From assembly GCF_900141745.1 (NCBI RefSeq), contig NZ_FSRM01000001.1, positions 1,612,001 through 1,676,000 on the forward strand: DNA of 64,000 nucleotides, written 5' to 3'. Below the pieces are notes generated by a model that made no database searches, had not been told where the DNA came from, and was given only the letters and a program-made list of their open reading frames with translations. Made by a program: the position numbers and the translations under genes. This DNA comes from Paraburkholderia phenazinium (GTDB lineage Bacteria; Pseudomonadota; Gammaproteobacteria; Burkholderiales; Burkholderiaceae). Positions 9,948-20,220 of the stretch are shown here, piece by piece (positions within the stretch are counted from its first letter, which is position 1; every line of letters starts with the position of its first letter).

Positions 9948-10568
9948 ATGATGCAAATAGGATTCAAACAGTTGATGTTGCTGGCTGCTTTCGTGCCGAC
10001 CTTTGCAATGGCGCAGGCGCTTCAAAGTCAAACGCCGGCTCCGGCAGACAACAGCACCGCTGCTGCAGCTCCGGTTGATCCGGCCAAGCAGGCTGCCATC
10101 AAGGATCTGCTGGACGCGATCGACGCGCAAAAGCTCGTCGGCGCAATCGGTAACAGCGCGCAAATGCAAGCGAAGCAACTGGTTCCCGCTATCCTGTCGG
10201 ACGCTTTGAGCGAAAACAAGACGATGTCGGACAAGCAGAAGCAGGCTTCCGTCCCGACGCTGCAGAAGAATGCTGTGCCGAAGCTGGTTGACTCGGCAGG
10301 GCAGGTCTTCGCAACGGATTCGTTCCGTCAGGACGCAATGCAAGCTCAGTACGACGCTTACGCGAAGTACTACACGACGTCGGAAATCAAAGATCTGACG
10401 GCGTTCTACAAGAGCCCGACGGGCCGCAAGTTCATCCAGGTTCAAGACCAGGTTGGCCGCGACGTCGTGAACGGTCTGATGCAGAAGTACATGCCGCAAT
10501 CGATCAAGGCAACGCGCGCTCAAGCCGATTCGGAAGTTGCTTCGGTCAAGCCGCCGGTTACCAAGTAA
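9948..10568 (+). CDS. Exported DUF2059-family protein
   Basis: 206 residues with tandem start codons at 9948 and 9951; the AGGGAG at 9940-9945 slightly favours the second. A signal peptide (FKQLMLLAAFVPTFAMAQA) is followed by an Ala/Pro linker and an all-helical domain ending in YDAYAKYYTTSEIKDLTAFYKSPTGRKF, the signature of DUF2059. That family is periplasmic with unknown function. It has its own RBS, and a terminator lies between it and serC, so it is probably monocistronic. Its place between gyrA and serC is conserved in Burkholderia. Confidence 0.85.
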   Translation: MMQIGFKQLMLLAAFVPTFAMAQALQSQTPAPADNSTAAAAPVDPAKQAAIKDLLDAIDAQKLVGAIGNSAQMQAKQLVPAILSDALSENKTMSDKQKQASVPTLQKNAVPKLVDSAGQVFATDSFRQDAMQAQYDAYAKYYTTSEIKDLTAFYKSPTGRKFIQVQDQVGRDVVNGLMQKYMPQSIKATRAQADSEVASVKPPVTK

Positions 10569-10710
10569 GCAGGTCGCTCGGGCTTAGCGGGTTTGTTGAT
10601 ACCGCTGGCGCTCGCGTCGCTATCCGAAGAGTAACCGGCTTGCCACAGGGCGCCTCACGGCGCCGGGTTTTGGCGGCTGGGTTTGGCGGGGTAGCGGCGT
10701 CAATGCGATA

Positions 10711-10748
10711 ATGGCCGTTTGCGCACACGCGCAGACGGCCATTTTCTT
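10711..10748 (+). terminator. Rho-independent terminator upstream of serC
   Basis: ATGGCCGT at 10711-10718 pairs with ACGGCCAT at 10734-10741, with an inner GCGC/GCGC pairing, followed by TTTCTTTT. It separates the DUF2059 gene from the serC operon. Confidence 0.7.
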
Positions 10749-10804
10749 TTCAGGCGCGAATTTTCACGGTTTGCTCACCGCGCGCCTGCTTCAGGGATTT
10801 CACG

Positions 10805-11887
10805 ATGCGCGTCTTTAATTTCTCGGCCGGACCTGCGGCCATGCCCGAAGAAGTGCTGCGTCACGCAGCCGACGAGATGCTCGACTGGCATGGCAGCGGC
10901 ATGAGCGTGATGGAAATGAGCCATCGCGGCAAAGAGTTCATGTCGATCCACGAGGAAGCGCTAACCGACCTGCGCGAGTTGCTGGACGTGCCGGCGAGCC
11001 ATCGTATCCTGTTCCTGCAGGGCGGCGGGCTGGGCGAAAACGCCATCGTGCCGATGAACCTGTTCGGCTCGAAGCCGCGCGCGGATTTCGTGGTGACGGG
11101 CTCGTGGTCGCAGAAGTCGCTGAAGGAAGCGCAGAAGTACGGCACCGTGCATGTCGCCGCGAGCGGCGAGACGGCTGACGGCTTTACCCGTGCTCCGGCG
11201 TACGCCGAATGGCAATTGTCTGACGATCCGGCCTACGTCCATCTGTGCACGAACGAGACGATTCACGGCGTCGAACGGTTTGAGATTCCCGACCTGGGCG
11301 ATATCCCGCTGGTCGCCGACGCGTCGTCGCATATCCTGTCGCGTCCCATGGACATCGCCAAATATGGCGTATTGTTTGGCGGGGCGCAGAAGAATATCGG
11401 CATGGCTGGCGTCACCGTGGTGATCGTGCGCGAAGACATGCTTGACCGGGCAATGAGCATTTGCCCGTCGGCGTTCGAGTGGAAAACCGTCGCCGCCAAC
11501 AATTCCATGTACAACACGCCGCCCACCTATGCGATCTACGTCGCCGGGCTGGTGTTCAAGTGGTTGAAAAAGCAGGGCGGCCTCGCCGCCATGGAAGCGC
11601 GCAATATCGAGAAGTCGAAGCTCCTCTACGACACCATCGATGCCAGCTCCTTCTATCTGAACAAGGTTGAACGCGCTTCGCGCTCGCGGATGAACGTACC
11701 GTTCTTTCTCGCGGACGAAACGCGTAACGAAGATTTCCTGGCCGGCGCGAAAGCGCGCGGGCTAGTGCAGCTGAAGGGCCACAAGTCCGTCGGCGGCATG
11801 CGGGCGTCGATTTACAACGCGGTGCCGCTCGAAGGCGTCAAAGCGCTAGTCGAGTACATGAAGGAATTCGAACAGCGTAGCGCTTGA
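10805..11887 (+). CDS. serC: Phosphoserine aminotransferase
   Basis: 360 residues. It begins [18 protein letters not shown], the family N-terminus. The PLP lysine lies in [14 protein letters not shown]. Other hallmarks are [27 protein letters not shown] and the C-terminal [15 protein letters not shown]. It transaminates 3-phosphohydroxypyruvate for serine and acts in pyridoxal phosphate synthesis. It is the first gene of the serine/aromatic supraoperon, 58 nt before pheA. Confidence 0.97.
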   Translation: MRVFNFSAGPAAMPEEVLRHAADEMLDWHGSGMSVMEMSHRGKEFMSIHEEALTDLRELLDVPASHRILFLQGGGLGENAIVPMNLFGSKPRADFVVTGSWSQKSLKEAQKYGTVHVAASGETADGFTRAPAYAEWQLSDDPAYVHLCTNETIHGVERFEIPDLGDIPLVADASSHILSRPMDIAKYGVLFGGAQKNIGMAGVTVVIVREDMLDRAMSICPSAFEWKTVAANNSMYNTPPTYAIYVAGLVFKWLKKQGGLAAMEARNIEKSKLLYDTIDASSFYLNKVERASRSRMNVPFFLADETRNEDFLAGAKARGLVQLKGHKSVGGMRASIYNAVPLEGVKALVEYMKEFEQRSA

Positions 11888-11945
11888 GCCGAAGCTCAGG
11901 TGCGCGCATCCCTTCACGCAGTTTTCCGGCAGAGCCGTTTTACGC

Positions 11946-13028
11946 ATGGACGACGAACTTAATACACGACTCAAACCGCTGCGCGAGCGCATCGATGCGC
12001 TCGACGCGCAACTGATCGCCCTGCTCAACCAGCGGGCGGCGGTGGCGCTCGAAGTCGGCGAGGTCAAGAAGCATTTCAATGCACCGGTGTTCCGGCCGGA
12101 GCGCGAGCAGCAGGTCATCGCGCGTCTGCAGGACATGAGCGACGGGCCGCTTGCCAGCGAGCACATCAGCGCCATCTGGCGCGAGATCATGGCGGCGAGC
12201 CGCGATCTCGAGAAAACCATCAAGGCCGCTTATCTCGGGCCGGTGGGCACCTATAGCGAACAGGCTATGCACGAGTACTTCGGTCAGTCGATCGAGGGGG
12301 TGCCGTGTCCATCGATTGACGAAGTGTTTCGCTCGGTCGAGGCAGGTGCCGCCGAATTCGGCGTCGTGCCGATCGAGAATTCGACCGAAGGCGCGGTGTC
12401 GCGCACGCTCGACCTGCTGTTGCAAACGCAATTGCTGATCGGCGGCGAACTCGCTTTGCCGATCCATCACAATCTTCTGACGTTAAACGGTGACCTGACC
12501 GGCGTGACGCGCGTGTGCGCGCATCCGCAGGCGCTCGCGCAATGCCAGGGTTGGCTCGCGTCGAATGCGCCGCATCTGGAGCGTCAGGCGGTGTCGAGCA
12601 ACGCCGAAGGAGCGCGGCTCGCTGCTGACGATCCGAGCGTTGCGGCTATCGCCGGAGATCGCGCGGCGACGCGCTACGGCCTGCAGGTCGTACACGCACT
12701 GATTCAGGACGATCCGCACAACCGCACCCGCTTCGTGATGATCGGCAAAGAGCCGACCGGCGTGAGCGGCAGCGACCGGACCTCGCTGATCGTTTCGGTC
12801 GCCAATGAGCCAGGGGCGATGTTCAAACTGCTGGAGCCGCTGGCCCGTCACGGTGTTTCGATGACGCGCTTCGAGTCGAGGCCGGCGCGTGTCGGCACGT
12901 GGGAGTACTACTTCTACATCGACGTCGAAGGTCATCGCGACGATGCTCCGGTTGCCGCAGCCCTTGCCGAGCTAGGCGAGATGGCCGAATTCCTGAAGAT
13001 TCTCGGCTCGTACCCGCAAGCGCGTTGA
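11946..13028 (+). CDS. pheA: Bifunctional chorismate mutase / prephenate dehydratase (P-protein)
   Basis: 360 residues. Residues ~1-90 are an AroQ chorismate mutase (LKPLRERIDALDAQLIALLNQRAAVALEVGEVK). The prephenate dehydratase domain starts at AYLGPVGTYSEQAMHEYFG and includes VVPIENSTEGAVSRTLDLL and NRTRFVMIGKEP. The C-terminal ACT domain (ALFK-type NEPGAMFKLLEPLARHGVSMTRFESRPAR) is the phenylalanine feedback site. It makes phenylpyruvate from chorismate, and the neighbouring hisC, tyrA and aroA act in the same pathway. Confidence 0.97.
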   Translation: MDDELNTRLKPLRERIDALDAQLIALLNQRAAVALEVGEVKKHFNAPVFRPEREQQVIARLQDMSDGPLASEHISAIWREIMAASRDLEKTIKAAYLGPVGTYSEQAMHEYFGQSIEGVPCPSIDEVFRSVEAGAAEFGVVPIENSTEGAVSRTLDLLLQTQLLIGGELALPIHHNLLTLNGDLTGVTRVCAHPQALAQCQGWLASNAPHLERQAVSSNAEGARLAADDPSVAAIAGDRAATRYGLQVVHALIQDDPHNRTRFVMIGKEPTGVSGSDRTSLIVSVANEPGAMFKLLEPLARHGVSMTRFESRPARVGTWEYYFYIDVEGHRDDAPVAAALAELGEMAEFLKILGSYPQAR

Positions 13029-13092
13029 GATCCAGGCCGCACGTCTCGCCGAACCTTATTCAATACGTCAAATAGTCGATCCGGAGATACTC

Positions 13093-14205
13093 ATGACAAC
13101 CCCTTTCGGTCCTTCCTATGTGCGCGCGATTGCGCCTTATATCGCCGGCAAGCCGATTTCGGAAGTAGCCCGCGAATTCGGTCTCGATGAGGCGAACATC
13201 GTGAAGCTCGCGTCGAACGAGAATCCGCTCGGCATGCCGGAATCCGCGCAACGTGCGATGGTGCAGGCCGCGAGTGAACTGGGCCGCTATCCGGATGCGA
13301 ACGCGTTCGAGCTGAAGGCGGCATTGAGCGGCCGTTACGATGTTCCGGCTGACTGGATCACGCTCGGCAATGGCAGCAACGACATCCTCGAAATCGCGGC
13401 GCACGCGTTTGTCGAAAAGGGGCAGTCGATCGTCTACGCGCAGTACTCGTTCGCGGTCTATGCGCTGGCTACCCAGGGTCTGGGCGCGCGTGCGATCGTC
13501 GTGCCGGCGGTCAAGCACGGCCACGACCTCGACGCCATGCTGGCCGCGATCACGGATGACACCCGTCTGATCTTCGTCGCCAATCCGAACAACCCGACCG
13601 GTACCTTTATCGAAGGCGCGGCGCTCGAAGCATTCCTCGCCAAGGTGCCGCGCAATGTCGTGGTGGTGCTCGATGAGGCGTACACCGAATATCTGGCGCC
13701 GGAAAAGCGCTACGACTCGATCGCCTGGGTGCGTCGTTATCCGAACCTGCTGGTGTCGCGCACATTTTCGAAGGCCTACGGCCTGGCGGGTCTGCGCGTC
13801 GGCTTCGCGATTGCACAACCGGAACTGACCGATCTGCTTAACCGTCTGCGTCAGCCGTTCAACGTGAACACGCTGGCGCAGGCCGCGGCAATCGCAGCCT
13901 TGAACGACGCGGCGTTCCTCGAAAAGAGCGCGGCGCTCAATGCTCAGGGTTATCGTCGTCTGACGGAAGGATTCGACAAGCTCGGTCTCGAGTATGTGCC
14001 GTCGTCGGGCAATTTCGTGCTGGTGCGTGTCGGCAATGACGACGACGCCGGCAACCGCGTCAACCTCGCGCTGCTGAAGCAGGGTGTGATCGTGCGTCCG
14101 GTTGGCAACTACGGTTTGCCGCAATGGCTGCGCATCACGATCGGCCTGCCGGAAGAAAACGAAGCGTTTCTCAAGGCGCTCGAAAAGACGCTTGCGCCCG
14201 CGTGA
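13093..14205 (+). CDS. hisC: Histidinol-phosphate / aromatic aminotransferase
   Basis: 370 residues, fold type I aminotransferase. Visible motifs are LASNENPLGMPE, the PLP region GNGSNDILEI, FVANPNNPTGTF, the Schiff-base Lys in SRTFSKAYGLAGLRVG, and the C-terminal LRITIGLPEENEAFL. It is the hisC2 copy found between pheA and tyrA, where HisC enzymes commonly also transaminate aromatic keto acids. It is therefore likely to serve Phe/Tyr formation; the histidine operon copy is elsewhere. The division of labour is inference from position. Confidence 0.92.
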   Translation: MTTPFGPSYVRAIAPYIAGKPISEVAREFGLDEANIVKLASNENPLGMPESAQRAMVQAASELGRYPDANAFELKAALSGRYDVPADWITLGNGSNDILEIAAHAFVEKGQSIVYAQYSFAVYALATQGLGARAIVVPAVKHGHDLDAMLAAITDDTRLIFVANPNNPTGTFIEGAALEAFLAKVPRNVVVVLDEAYTEYLAPEKRYDSIAWVRRYPNLLVSRTFSKAYGLAGLRVGFAIAQPELTDLLNRLRQPFNVNTLAQAAAIAALNDAAFLEKSAALNAQGYRRLTEGFDKLGLEYVPSSGNFVLVRVGNDDDAGNRVNLALLKQGVIVRPVGNYGLPQWLRITIGLPEENEAFLKALEKTLAPA

Positions 14206-14285
14206 GTGGTGGCGCAAGGCGTTAAAACCGAGCGTCAGATTTTGACCCGCGCGCCGGCGTTTCACGCTATGGCGCGCTTTTCTGT

Positions 14286-15227
14286 GTGATCGACGTGGCT
14301 GGGTTTTCTTTTAACAAGCTGGTGATTTTTGGTGTCGGCCTGATCGGCGGCTCGCTTGCGCGCGCGCTACGCGAGCGCGGCGATGCGGCAGGCTCGCGTA
14401 CCGTGATTGGCGTGGGCCGCTCGTCCGCATCGACTGCGCGGGCGCTCGAACTCGGTGTGATCGACGCTACGGCCTCGCTCGCGGATGACGCAGCGCTGCG
14501 TGCCGCGCTGTCCGGCGCGGATTTTGTGCTACTGGCGGCGCCCGTGGCACAGACCCAGCCGCTGCTCGAACGGATCGCGCCGTTTCTCGACCCGGTTACC
14601 ATCGTCACCGACGCAGGCAGCACCAAGTCCGATGTCGTTGCCTCGGCGCGCGCCGCGCTGGGCGAACGGATTAGCCAGTTCGTGCCGGGCCATCCGATTG
14701 CCGGACGCGAGTCGAGCGGAGTGGACGCCGCTTTGCCTGATCTGTACGTCGGCCGTAACGTGGTTCTGTGCGCGTTGCCGGAGAATCCGCCTGAGGCGGT
14801 GGAGCGCGTCGCCGCCATGTGGCGCACGACCGGCGCAGCGGTGCATGCGATGACGCCGGCGCAGCATGACCGTGTCTTCGCTTCGGTGAGCCACTTGCCG
14901 CATCTGTTGTCGTTTGCGCTGGTCGAGCAGATTCTCAATTCTCCCGACGCTGCGCTGAAGTTTTCTTTCGCTGCAGGCGGCTTCCGCGATTTCACGCGGA
15001 TTGCCGCATCGAGCCCGGAAATGTGGCGCGACATCTGCGTAGCGAACCGTATAGCGCTGCTCGACGAACTGGACGGCTACACGGCGGTGCTTGCGCAGTT
15101 GCGTGCGGCCGTCGAGGCCGCGGACGGCGCCGCGCTCGAGGCCGTATTCGCCCGCTCGCGCGAGGCGCGCACCGAATGGCAGGAACAGCGCGCGGCGCTA
15201 GCCGCTGCCCCCGACGCCGCGAAATAA
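14286..15227 (+). CDS. tyrA: Prephenate dehydrogenase
   Basis: 313 residues, GTG start. The Rossmann motif FGVGLIGGSLARALRERG is followed by VTDAGSTKSDVV and the substrate region GHPIAGRESSGVDAALPDLY. The helical dimerisation domain contains VSHLPHLLSFAL and AGGFRDFTRIAASSPEMWRDI, which are diagnostic of TyrA/arogenate dehydrogenases. It oxidatively decarboxylates prephenate to hydroxyphenylpyruvate using NAD. No chorismate mutase or ACT domain is attached. 18 nt separate it from aroA. Confidence 0.95.
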   Translation: MIDVAGFSFNKLVIFGVGLIGGSLARALRERGDAAGSRTVIGVGRSSASTARALELGVIDATASLADDAALRAALSGADFVLLAAPVAQTQPLLERIAPFLDPVTIVTDAGSTKSDVVASARAALGERISQFVPGHPIAGRESSGVDAALPDLYVGRNVVLCALPENPPEAVERVAAMWRTTGAAVHAMTPAQHDRVFASVSHLPHLLSFALVEQILNSPDAALKFSFAAGGFRDFTRIAASSPEMWRDICVANRIALLDELDGYTAVLAQLRAAVEAADGAALEAVFARSREARTEWQEQRAALAAAPDAAK

Positions 15228-15245
15228 CCGGAACTGGACTCAATC

Positions 15246-16550
15246 ATGGAATACCTCGATCTCGGACCGTTTTCCCGTGCGTCCGGCACGATTCGCCTGC
15301 CAGGTTCGAAGAGCATTTCGAACCGCGTGTTGTTGCTCTCGGCGCTTGCTGAAGGCGAAACGACGATCACCAACCTGCTCGATTCCGACGACACGCGAGT
15401 GATGCTCGACGCGCTCGAGAAGCTCGGCGTCAAGCTCAAGCGCGAAGGCGACGAGTGCGTCGTGACGGGCACGCGCGGCGCGTTTACCGCGAAGACCGCC
15501 GACCTGTTTCTCGGCAACGCCGGCACGGCGGTGCGCTCGCTGACGGCGGCGCTGGCGGTCAACGGCGGCAGCTATCGCATCCACGGCGTGCCGCGGATGC
15601 ACGAGCGGCCGATCGGCGACCTCGTCGACGGCCTGCGGCAGATCGGAGCCCGGATCGATTACGAGGGCGACGAAGGCTTTCCGCCGCTGCGGATTCGCGA
15701 AGGCCAGATCGCCGTCGATGCACCGATCCGCGTGCGCGGCGACGTATCGAGCCAGTTCCTGACCGGGCTGCTGATGACCTTGCCGCTGCTGCGCACGGAA
15801 AGCGGCGTGACGGTGATTCAGGTGGACGGCGAACTGATCTCCAAGCCCTATGTCGAGATCACTCTCAAGCTGATGGAGCGCTTCGGCATCAAGGTCGAGC
15901 GTCACGGCTGGCATCAGTTCACGGTGCCGGCGGGGCAGCGCTATCAGTCGCCGGGCAAGATCATGGTGGAGGGCGATGCGTCGTCCGCCTCGTATTTTCT
16001 CGCGGCGGGCGCGCTCGGCGGCGGTCCGCTGCGCGTGGAAGGTGTTGGGCGGGCCAGCATCCAGGGCGATGTGGGCTTCGCCGACGCGCTGATCCGCATG
16101 GGCGCGAACATGTCGATGGGTGACGACTGGATCGAGGTGCGCGGCGTCGGTCATGACCACGGCAAGCTGGAACCGATCGACATGGATTGCAACCTGATCC
16201 CGGACGCAGCCATGACCATTGCCGTCGCGGCGCTGTTCGCCGACGGCACGACCACGTTGCGCAACATTGCGAGCTGGCGCGTCAAGGAAACCGACCGGCT
16301 GGCCGCCATGGCGACCGAACTGCGCAAGGTCGGCGCCAAGGTCGTCGAGGGCGAAGACTACATCGCCGTCACGCCGCCGGAGCAACTGACGCCGAACGCC
16401 GCCATCGACACCTACGACGACCACCGCATGGCGATGTGCTTCTCGCTGGTGAGCCTCGGCGGCGTGCCGGTGCGTATCAACGATCCGAAGTGCGTCGCCA
16501 AGACTGTCCCGGACTATTTCGAGCGCTTCACGGCGTTGGCCCAACCTTGA
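15246..16550 (+). CDS. aroA: 3-phosphoshikimate 1-carboxyvinyltransferase (EPSP synthase)
   Basis: 434 residues. It shows the EPSPS signatures [20 protein letters not shown] (substrate loop), [16 protein letters not shown] (PEP loop), [12 protein letters not shown], and [16 protein letters not shown], plus the C-terminal [10 protein letters not shown]. It joins PEP to shikimate-3-phosphate. The Gly in GNAGTA that decides class I glyphosate sensitivity is present. It sits between tyrA and cmk, as in other Burkholderia. Confidence 0.97.
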   Translation: MEYLDLGPFSRASGTIRLPGSKSISNRVLLLSALAEGETTITNLLDSDDTRVMLDALEKLGVKLKREGDECVVTGTRGAFTAKTADLFLGNAGTAVRSLTAALAVNGGSYRIHGVPRMHERPIGDLVDGLRQIGARIDYEGDEGFPPLRIREGQIAVDAPIRVRGDVSSQFLTGLLMTLPLLRTESGVTVIQVDGELISKPYVEITLKLMERFGIKVERHGWHQFTVPAGQRYQSPGKIMVEGDASSASYFLAAGALGGGPLRVEGVGRASIQGDVGFADALIRMGANMSMGDDWIEVRGVGHDHGKLEPIDMDCNLIPDAAMTIAVAALFADGTTTLRNIASWRVKETDRLAAMATELRKVGAKVVEGEDYIAVTPPEQLTPNAAIDTYDDHRMAMCFSLVSLGGVPVRINDPKCVAKTVPDYFERFTALAQP

Positions 16551-16584
16551 TTCACCCGAATCGACCTGACGCGCGACTTTTTCG

Positions 16585-17271
16585 ATGAAACCGACCCGTC
16601 CCTTTCACCAGACGCCCGTCATTACGATCGACGGCCCGACCGCCTCCGGCAAAGGCACCGTGGCCGCGCTGGTCGCCGCCAATCTCGGCTTCCATCTGCT
16701 GGATAGCGGCGCCCTGTACCGGCTCGCCGCGCTGGCCAGCCAGCGCTACAACATCGCGGTGGACGATCCCGACGCCCTTGCCAAACTGATCGACGACCTC
16801 CATATCACGTTCCGCGAGGGGCTCGCGCAACTCGACGGCGTCGACGTTTCAAGCGAGATTCGCGCTGAAGAAGTCGGCAAACGGGCCTCGGCGATTGCCG
16901 TCCACGCACCCGTGAGAGCCGCTCTGGTGGCCCGTCAGCGGGCTTTTCGCAAGGAGCCGGGGCTGGTTGCGGACGGCCGCGATATGGGCACTGTTATCTT
17001 CCAGGATGCTGCGCTCAAAGTGTTTCTGACCGCCAGCGCCGAGGCCCGCGCCGCTCGCCGGCATAAGCAATTGATCCAAAAAGGTTTTTCTGCTAATATA
17101 GATGACTTGCTCCGGGATTTGCGTGAACGCGACGCGCGCGATAGTCAGCGTGTAGCCGCGCCACTCAAGCCTGCAGCGGATGCAAAGCTGCTCGACACTT
17201 CCACGTTGTCGGTCGACCAGGCGGTCGATCAGGTGGTGCAGTGGTATCGGGCGCTTTTGCCCATCGCTTGA
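16585..17271 (+). CDS. cmk: Cytidylate kinase
   Basis: 228 residues. The P-loop is [17 protein letters not shown] and the NMP-binding region is [44 protein letters not shown] and the LID segment [11 protein letters not shown] follow. It phosphorylates CMP/dCMP. It is conserved upstream of rpsA across proteobacteria, and the order aroA-cmk-rpsA-ihfB is kept here. Confidence 0.96.
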   Translation: MKPTRPFHQTPVITIDGPTASGKGTVAALVAANLGFHLLDSGALYRLAALASQRYNIAVDDPDALAKLIDDLHITFREGLAQLDGVDVSSEIRAEEVGKRASAIAVHAPVRAALVARQRAFRKEPGLVADGRDMGTVIFQDAALKVFLTASAEARAARRHKQLIQKGFSANIDDLLRDLRERDARDSQRVAAPLKPAADAKLLDTSTLSVDQAVDQVVQWYRALLPIA

Positions 17272-17460
17272 AAATGCAGTCAGGAATTTCGTTGTAAAGC
17301 AGTAGATGCAAGAAGCAGTCCGTTGTCGTGTAGGTGCTCTGCGCATGGGCGTGGAGCGTGTTTTAACCCCTTAACCCCGCGTGGCATTCGCACTCTAGCC
17401 GTCATTGCTTGACCATCCGGTCAGCCGGGCACCGCGAAAACCATGCAAATTTCGATTTTT

Positions 17461-19176
17461 ATGTCCGACCTGCAAACCTCTACCCCGAATACCGAATCTT
17501 TTGCGGCTCTGTTCGAAGAGTCGCTGACCAAGCAAGACATGCGCGCTGGCGAAGTGATCTCCGCCGAAGTCGTGCGCGTTGACCACAACTTCGTGGTCGT
17601 CAACGCTGGTCTCAAGTCCGAAGCCTACATCCCGCTCGAAGAGTTCCTGAACGACGCGGGCGAGGTAGAAGTGCAGGCGGGCGACTTCGTTTCCGTCGCG
17701 ATCGACGCGCTGGAAAACGGCTATGGCGACACCATCCTGTCGCGCGACAAGGCGAAGCGTCTGGCTTCGTGGCTGTCGCTGGAAAAGGCCCTCGACAACA
17801 ACGAACTCGTGACCGGCACGATCACGGGCAAGGTCAAGGGCGGCATGACCGTCATGGTCAACGGCATCCGCGCGTTCCTGCCGGGTTCGCTGGTTGATAC
17901 GCGTCCGGTCAAGGACACGACCCCGTACGAAGGCAAGACGCTGGAATTCCGCGTCATCAAGCTCGACCGCAAGCGTAACAACGTCGTGCTGTCGCGCCGT
18001 GCTGTGATCGAAGCCACCCAGGGCGAAGAGCGCGCAAAGCTGCTCGAAACGCTGAAGGAAGGCGCGATTGTGGAAGGCGTAGTGAAGAACATCACGGACT
18101 ACGGCGCATTCGTGGACCTCGGCGGTATCGACGGCCTGCTGCACATCACCGACATCGCATGGCGTCGTGTGCGTCACCCGAGCGAAGTGCTGTCGGTTGG
18201 CCAGGAAGTCACCGCGAAGATCCTCAAGTTCGATCAGGAAAAGAACCGCGTTTCGCTGGGCATCAAGCAACTCGGCGACGACCCGTGGGAAGGCATTTCC
18301 CGCCGTTACCCGTCGGGCACGCGCCTGTTCGGTAAGGTCACCAACATCACCGACTACGGCGCATTCGTCGAAGTGGAATCGGGCATCGAAGGCCTCGTCC
18401 ACGTGTCGGAAATGGACTGGACGAACAAGAACGTTGCACCGTCGAAGGTTGTTCAGCTGGGCGACGAAGTCGAAGTCATGGTTCTGGAAATCGACGAAGA
18501 CCGCCGCCGTATCAGCCTCGGCATGAAGCAATGCAAGCCGAATCCGTGGGATGACTTCAGCCGCAACTTCAAGAAGGGCGACAAGCTGCAAGGCGCAATC
18601 AAGTCGATCACCGACTTCGGCGTCTTCATCGGTCTGCCTGGCGGCATCGACGGTCTGGTTCACCTGTCGGACCTGTCGTGGAGCGAAACGGGCGAAGAAG
18701 CAGTTCGCAAGTACAAGAAGGGCGACGAAGTGGAAGCGATCGTTCTCGGCATCGACGTCGAGAAGGAACGTATTTCGCTGGGTATCAAGCAACTCGAAGG
18801 CGACCCGTTCAGCAACTTCGTTGCAATGAACGACAAGGGTTCGATCGTCGACGGCGTGGTCAAGACGGTAGATGCGAAGGGTGCAGTGGTCCAGCTGTCG
18901 GCGGAAGTCGAAGGCTACCTGCGTGCTTCGGAAATCGCCCAGGACCGCGTGGAAGATGCTCGCAACGTGCTGAAGGAAGGCGACAAGGTCAATGCGATGA
19001 TCATCAACATCGATCGCAAGTCGCGTGGTATCAACCTGTCGATCAAGGCCAAGGACTCGGCTGAGCAACAGGAAGCGATCCGCGGCCTGGCTTCGTCGGA
19101 TTCGAGCGCGGCTGCAACCGGCACGACGAACCTCGGCGCGCTGTTGAAGGCCAAGCTCGACGGCCAGAACCAGTAA
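17461..19176 (+). CDS. rpsA: 30S ribosomal protein S1
   Basis: 571 residues from the ATG at 17461, which gives the family N-terminus [20 protein letters not shown]; an in-frame ATG at 17443 is less likely. Six S1 OB-fold repeats are visible, four of the 'G.V..ItdyGaFV.l.gi.GLvH.Sd..W' form (residues ~195, 280, 365, 455). S1 brings mRNA to the 30S subunit. In E. coli it represses its own mRNA through a long structured leader; the 189-nt gap after cmk could serve this role, but no structure was established. Confidence 0.97.
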   Translation: MSDLQTSTPNTESFAALFEESLTKQDMRAGEVISAEVVRVDHNFVVVNAGLKSEAYIPLEEFLNDAGEVEVQAGDFVSVAIDALENGYGDTILSRDKAKRLASWLSLEKALDNNELVTGTITGKVKGGMTVMVNGIRAFLPGSLVDTRPVKDTTPYEGKTLEFRVIKLDRKRNNVVLSRRAVIEATQGEERAKLLETLKEGAIVEGVVKNITDYGAFVDLGGIDGLLHITDIAWRRVRHPSEVLSVGQEVTAKILKFDQEKNRVSLGIKQLGDDPWEGISRRYPSGTRLFGKVTNITDYGAFVEVESGIEGLVHVSEMDWTNKNVAPSKVVQLGDEVEVMVLEIDEDRRRISLGMKQCKPNPWDDFSRNFKKGDKLQGAIKSITDFGVFIGLPGGIDGLVHLSDLSWSETGEEAVRKYKKGDEVEAIVLGIDVEKERISLGIKQLEGDPFSNFVAMNDKGSIVDGVVKTVDAKGAVVQLSAEVEGYLRASEIAQDRVEDARNVLKEGDKVNAMIINIDRKSRGINLSIKAKDSAEQQEAIRGLASSDSSAAATGTTNLGALLKAKLDGQNQ

Positions 19177-19208
19177 GCCTTGAGTTTTCTTGAGAGGTCT
19201 GCTGCAGT

Positions 19209-19532
19209 ATGACCAAATCGGAATTGGTCGCCCAGCTGGCTACGCGATTTCCGCAGCTTGTACTTAAAGATGCGGATTTCGCGGTGAAGACGATGCTTGA
19301 TGCGATGTCGGAGGCGCTTGCCAACGGCCATCGCATTGAAATTCGCGGCTTCGGCAGCTTCGGCCTCAACCGCCGTCCCTCCCGTGTGGGGCGCAATCCG
19401 AAATCGGGCGAAAAGGTGCTGGTACCTGAGAAGTTCGTGCCGCATTTCAAGCCTGGCAAGGAACTGCGCGAGCGGGTAGACCGCCGCGCGGGCGAGCCAT
19501 TGAAGGACGAAGAGCCGGACGACGATCTGTAA
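19209..19532 (+). CDS. ihfB: Integration host factor subunit beta
   Basis: 107 residues. It has the HU/IHF fold with [15 protein letters not shown] at the N-terminus, [28 protein letters not shown] (beta arm with the DNA-intercalating Pro region) and [14 protein letters not shown]. With IhfA it bends DNA in transcription, replication and site-specific recombination. It is 32 nt downstream of rpsA and followed by a strong terminator. The C-terminal tail is acidic (DEEPDDDL), as in other Burkholderia homologues. Confidence 0.96.
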   Translation: MTKSELVAQLATRFPQLVLKDADFAVKTMLDAMSEALANGHRIEIRGFGSFGLNRRPSRVGRNPKSGEKVLVPEKFVPHFKPGKELRERVDRRAGEPLKDEEPDDDL

Positions 19533-19601
19533 GCGGCTGCGCGCGGTAAGCGGCGCGTAGTGCTAATAGCGTCAGCGGCCAACGCCAGACGGAAAAAGAC
19601 C

Positions 19602-19631
19602 AAAAAAAGCGCCTTCGGGCGCTTTTTTTTT
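19602..19631 (+). terminator. Rho-independent terminator of rpsA-ihfB
   Basis: AAAAGCGCC-TTCG-GGCGC followed by nine or more T residues: a stable tetraloop hairpin about 70 nt past the ihfB stop. The A run on the other side makes it potentially bidirectional. The remaining sequence between ihfB and lapA (19533-19865, 333 bp) holds nothing else recognisable apart from the lapA promoter region. Confidence 0.92.
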
Positions 19632-19865
19632 GTCTGCGCCCGGGTTGCGCAAGGTCCGCGTGCGGTACGGGGCCAGTGCAGGGCACGCTTCGTCCCTTCG
19701 ATTCAAGAGGTAAACCACAAGTAAGCGCGTGCAAACTGCTTGTTACTGCCCACTCGCAGGGCCTTCAATTACAATACGGGTCACTTCGGCGCGGGCAAGA
19801 CCGTGGCGCGACGCGCGTCATCAAGCCGGCGTTCGACCCGCAACTGCCGTCAAGAGACCTTATTC

Positions 19866-20159
19866 ATGAAATTTATCGTCTGGCTGATCCGCGTTCTGGT
19901 GTTCGTGCTCCTGCTGGTGCTCGCACTCTCCAACACGCAAACCGCTACGCTGAATTTCCTGGCCGGTTACGCGTGGTCCGCTCCGCTGATCCTGATCGGC
20001 CTCGCGTTCTTTGTGGTCGGCCTTCTGGCGGGGCTCGTGTCGGCGGTACCGGCGCTGGTCCGGTTGCGGCTCGAGAACGGCCGTCTCAAGCGCGAGTTGC
20101 GCGTGGCACGCGAGGCGCCTGTGGTGGTCGAAACGCCGCCGCTGCCGCCGCTGATCTAG
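19866..20159 (+). CDS. lapA: LPS assembly protein A (LapA/YciS, DUF1049)
   Basis: 97 residues starting at the ATG at 19866 (MKFIVWLIRVLVFVLLLVL). It has two transmembrane helices separated by the ALSNTQTATLNFLAGY segment typical of DUF1049, then a basic coiled-coil-like stretch (RLRLENGRLKRELRVAREA) and a proline-rich end. With LapB it adjusts LpxC degradation by FtsH and so the rate of LPS synthesis. The lapA-lapB pair downstream of ihfB is conserved. A longer in-frame extension upstream (from 19740) is rejected because it lacks family similarity. Confidence 0.9.
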   Translation: MKFIVWLIRVLVFVLLLVLALSNTQTATLNFLAGYAWSAPLILIGLAFFVVGLLAGLVSAVPALVRLRLENGRLKRELRVAREAPVVVETPPLPPLI

Positions 20160-20220
20160 GCTTTCCCATGCCGTGCGCCCGTGGCGCGCGGCTTTTGTTT
20201 CTGTACTCCCGACCAATCGC

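Noticed and set aside
15240..16544. 434-aa ORF antisense to aroA
   Set aside because: Mirror frame of aroA with nearly identical borders; no recognisable protein features.
17395..19068. 557-aa ORF antisense to rpsA
   Set aside because: Artefact of repetitive S1-domain codons; rpsA has all six S1 repeats.
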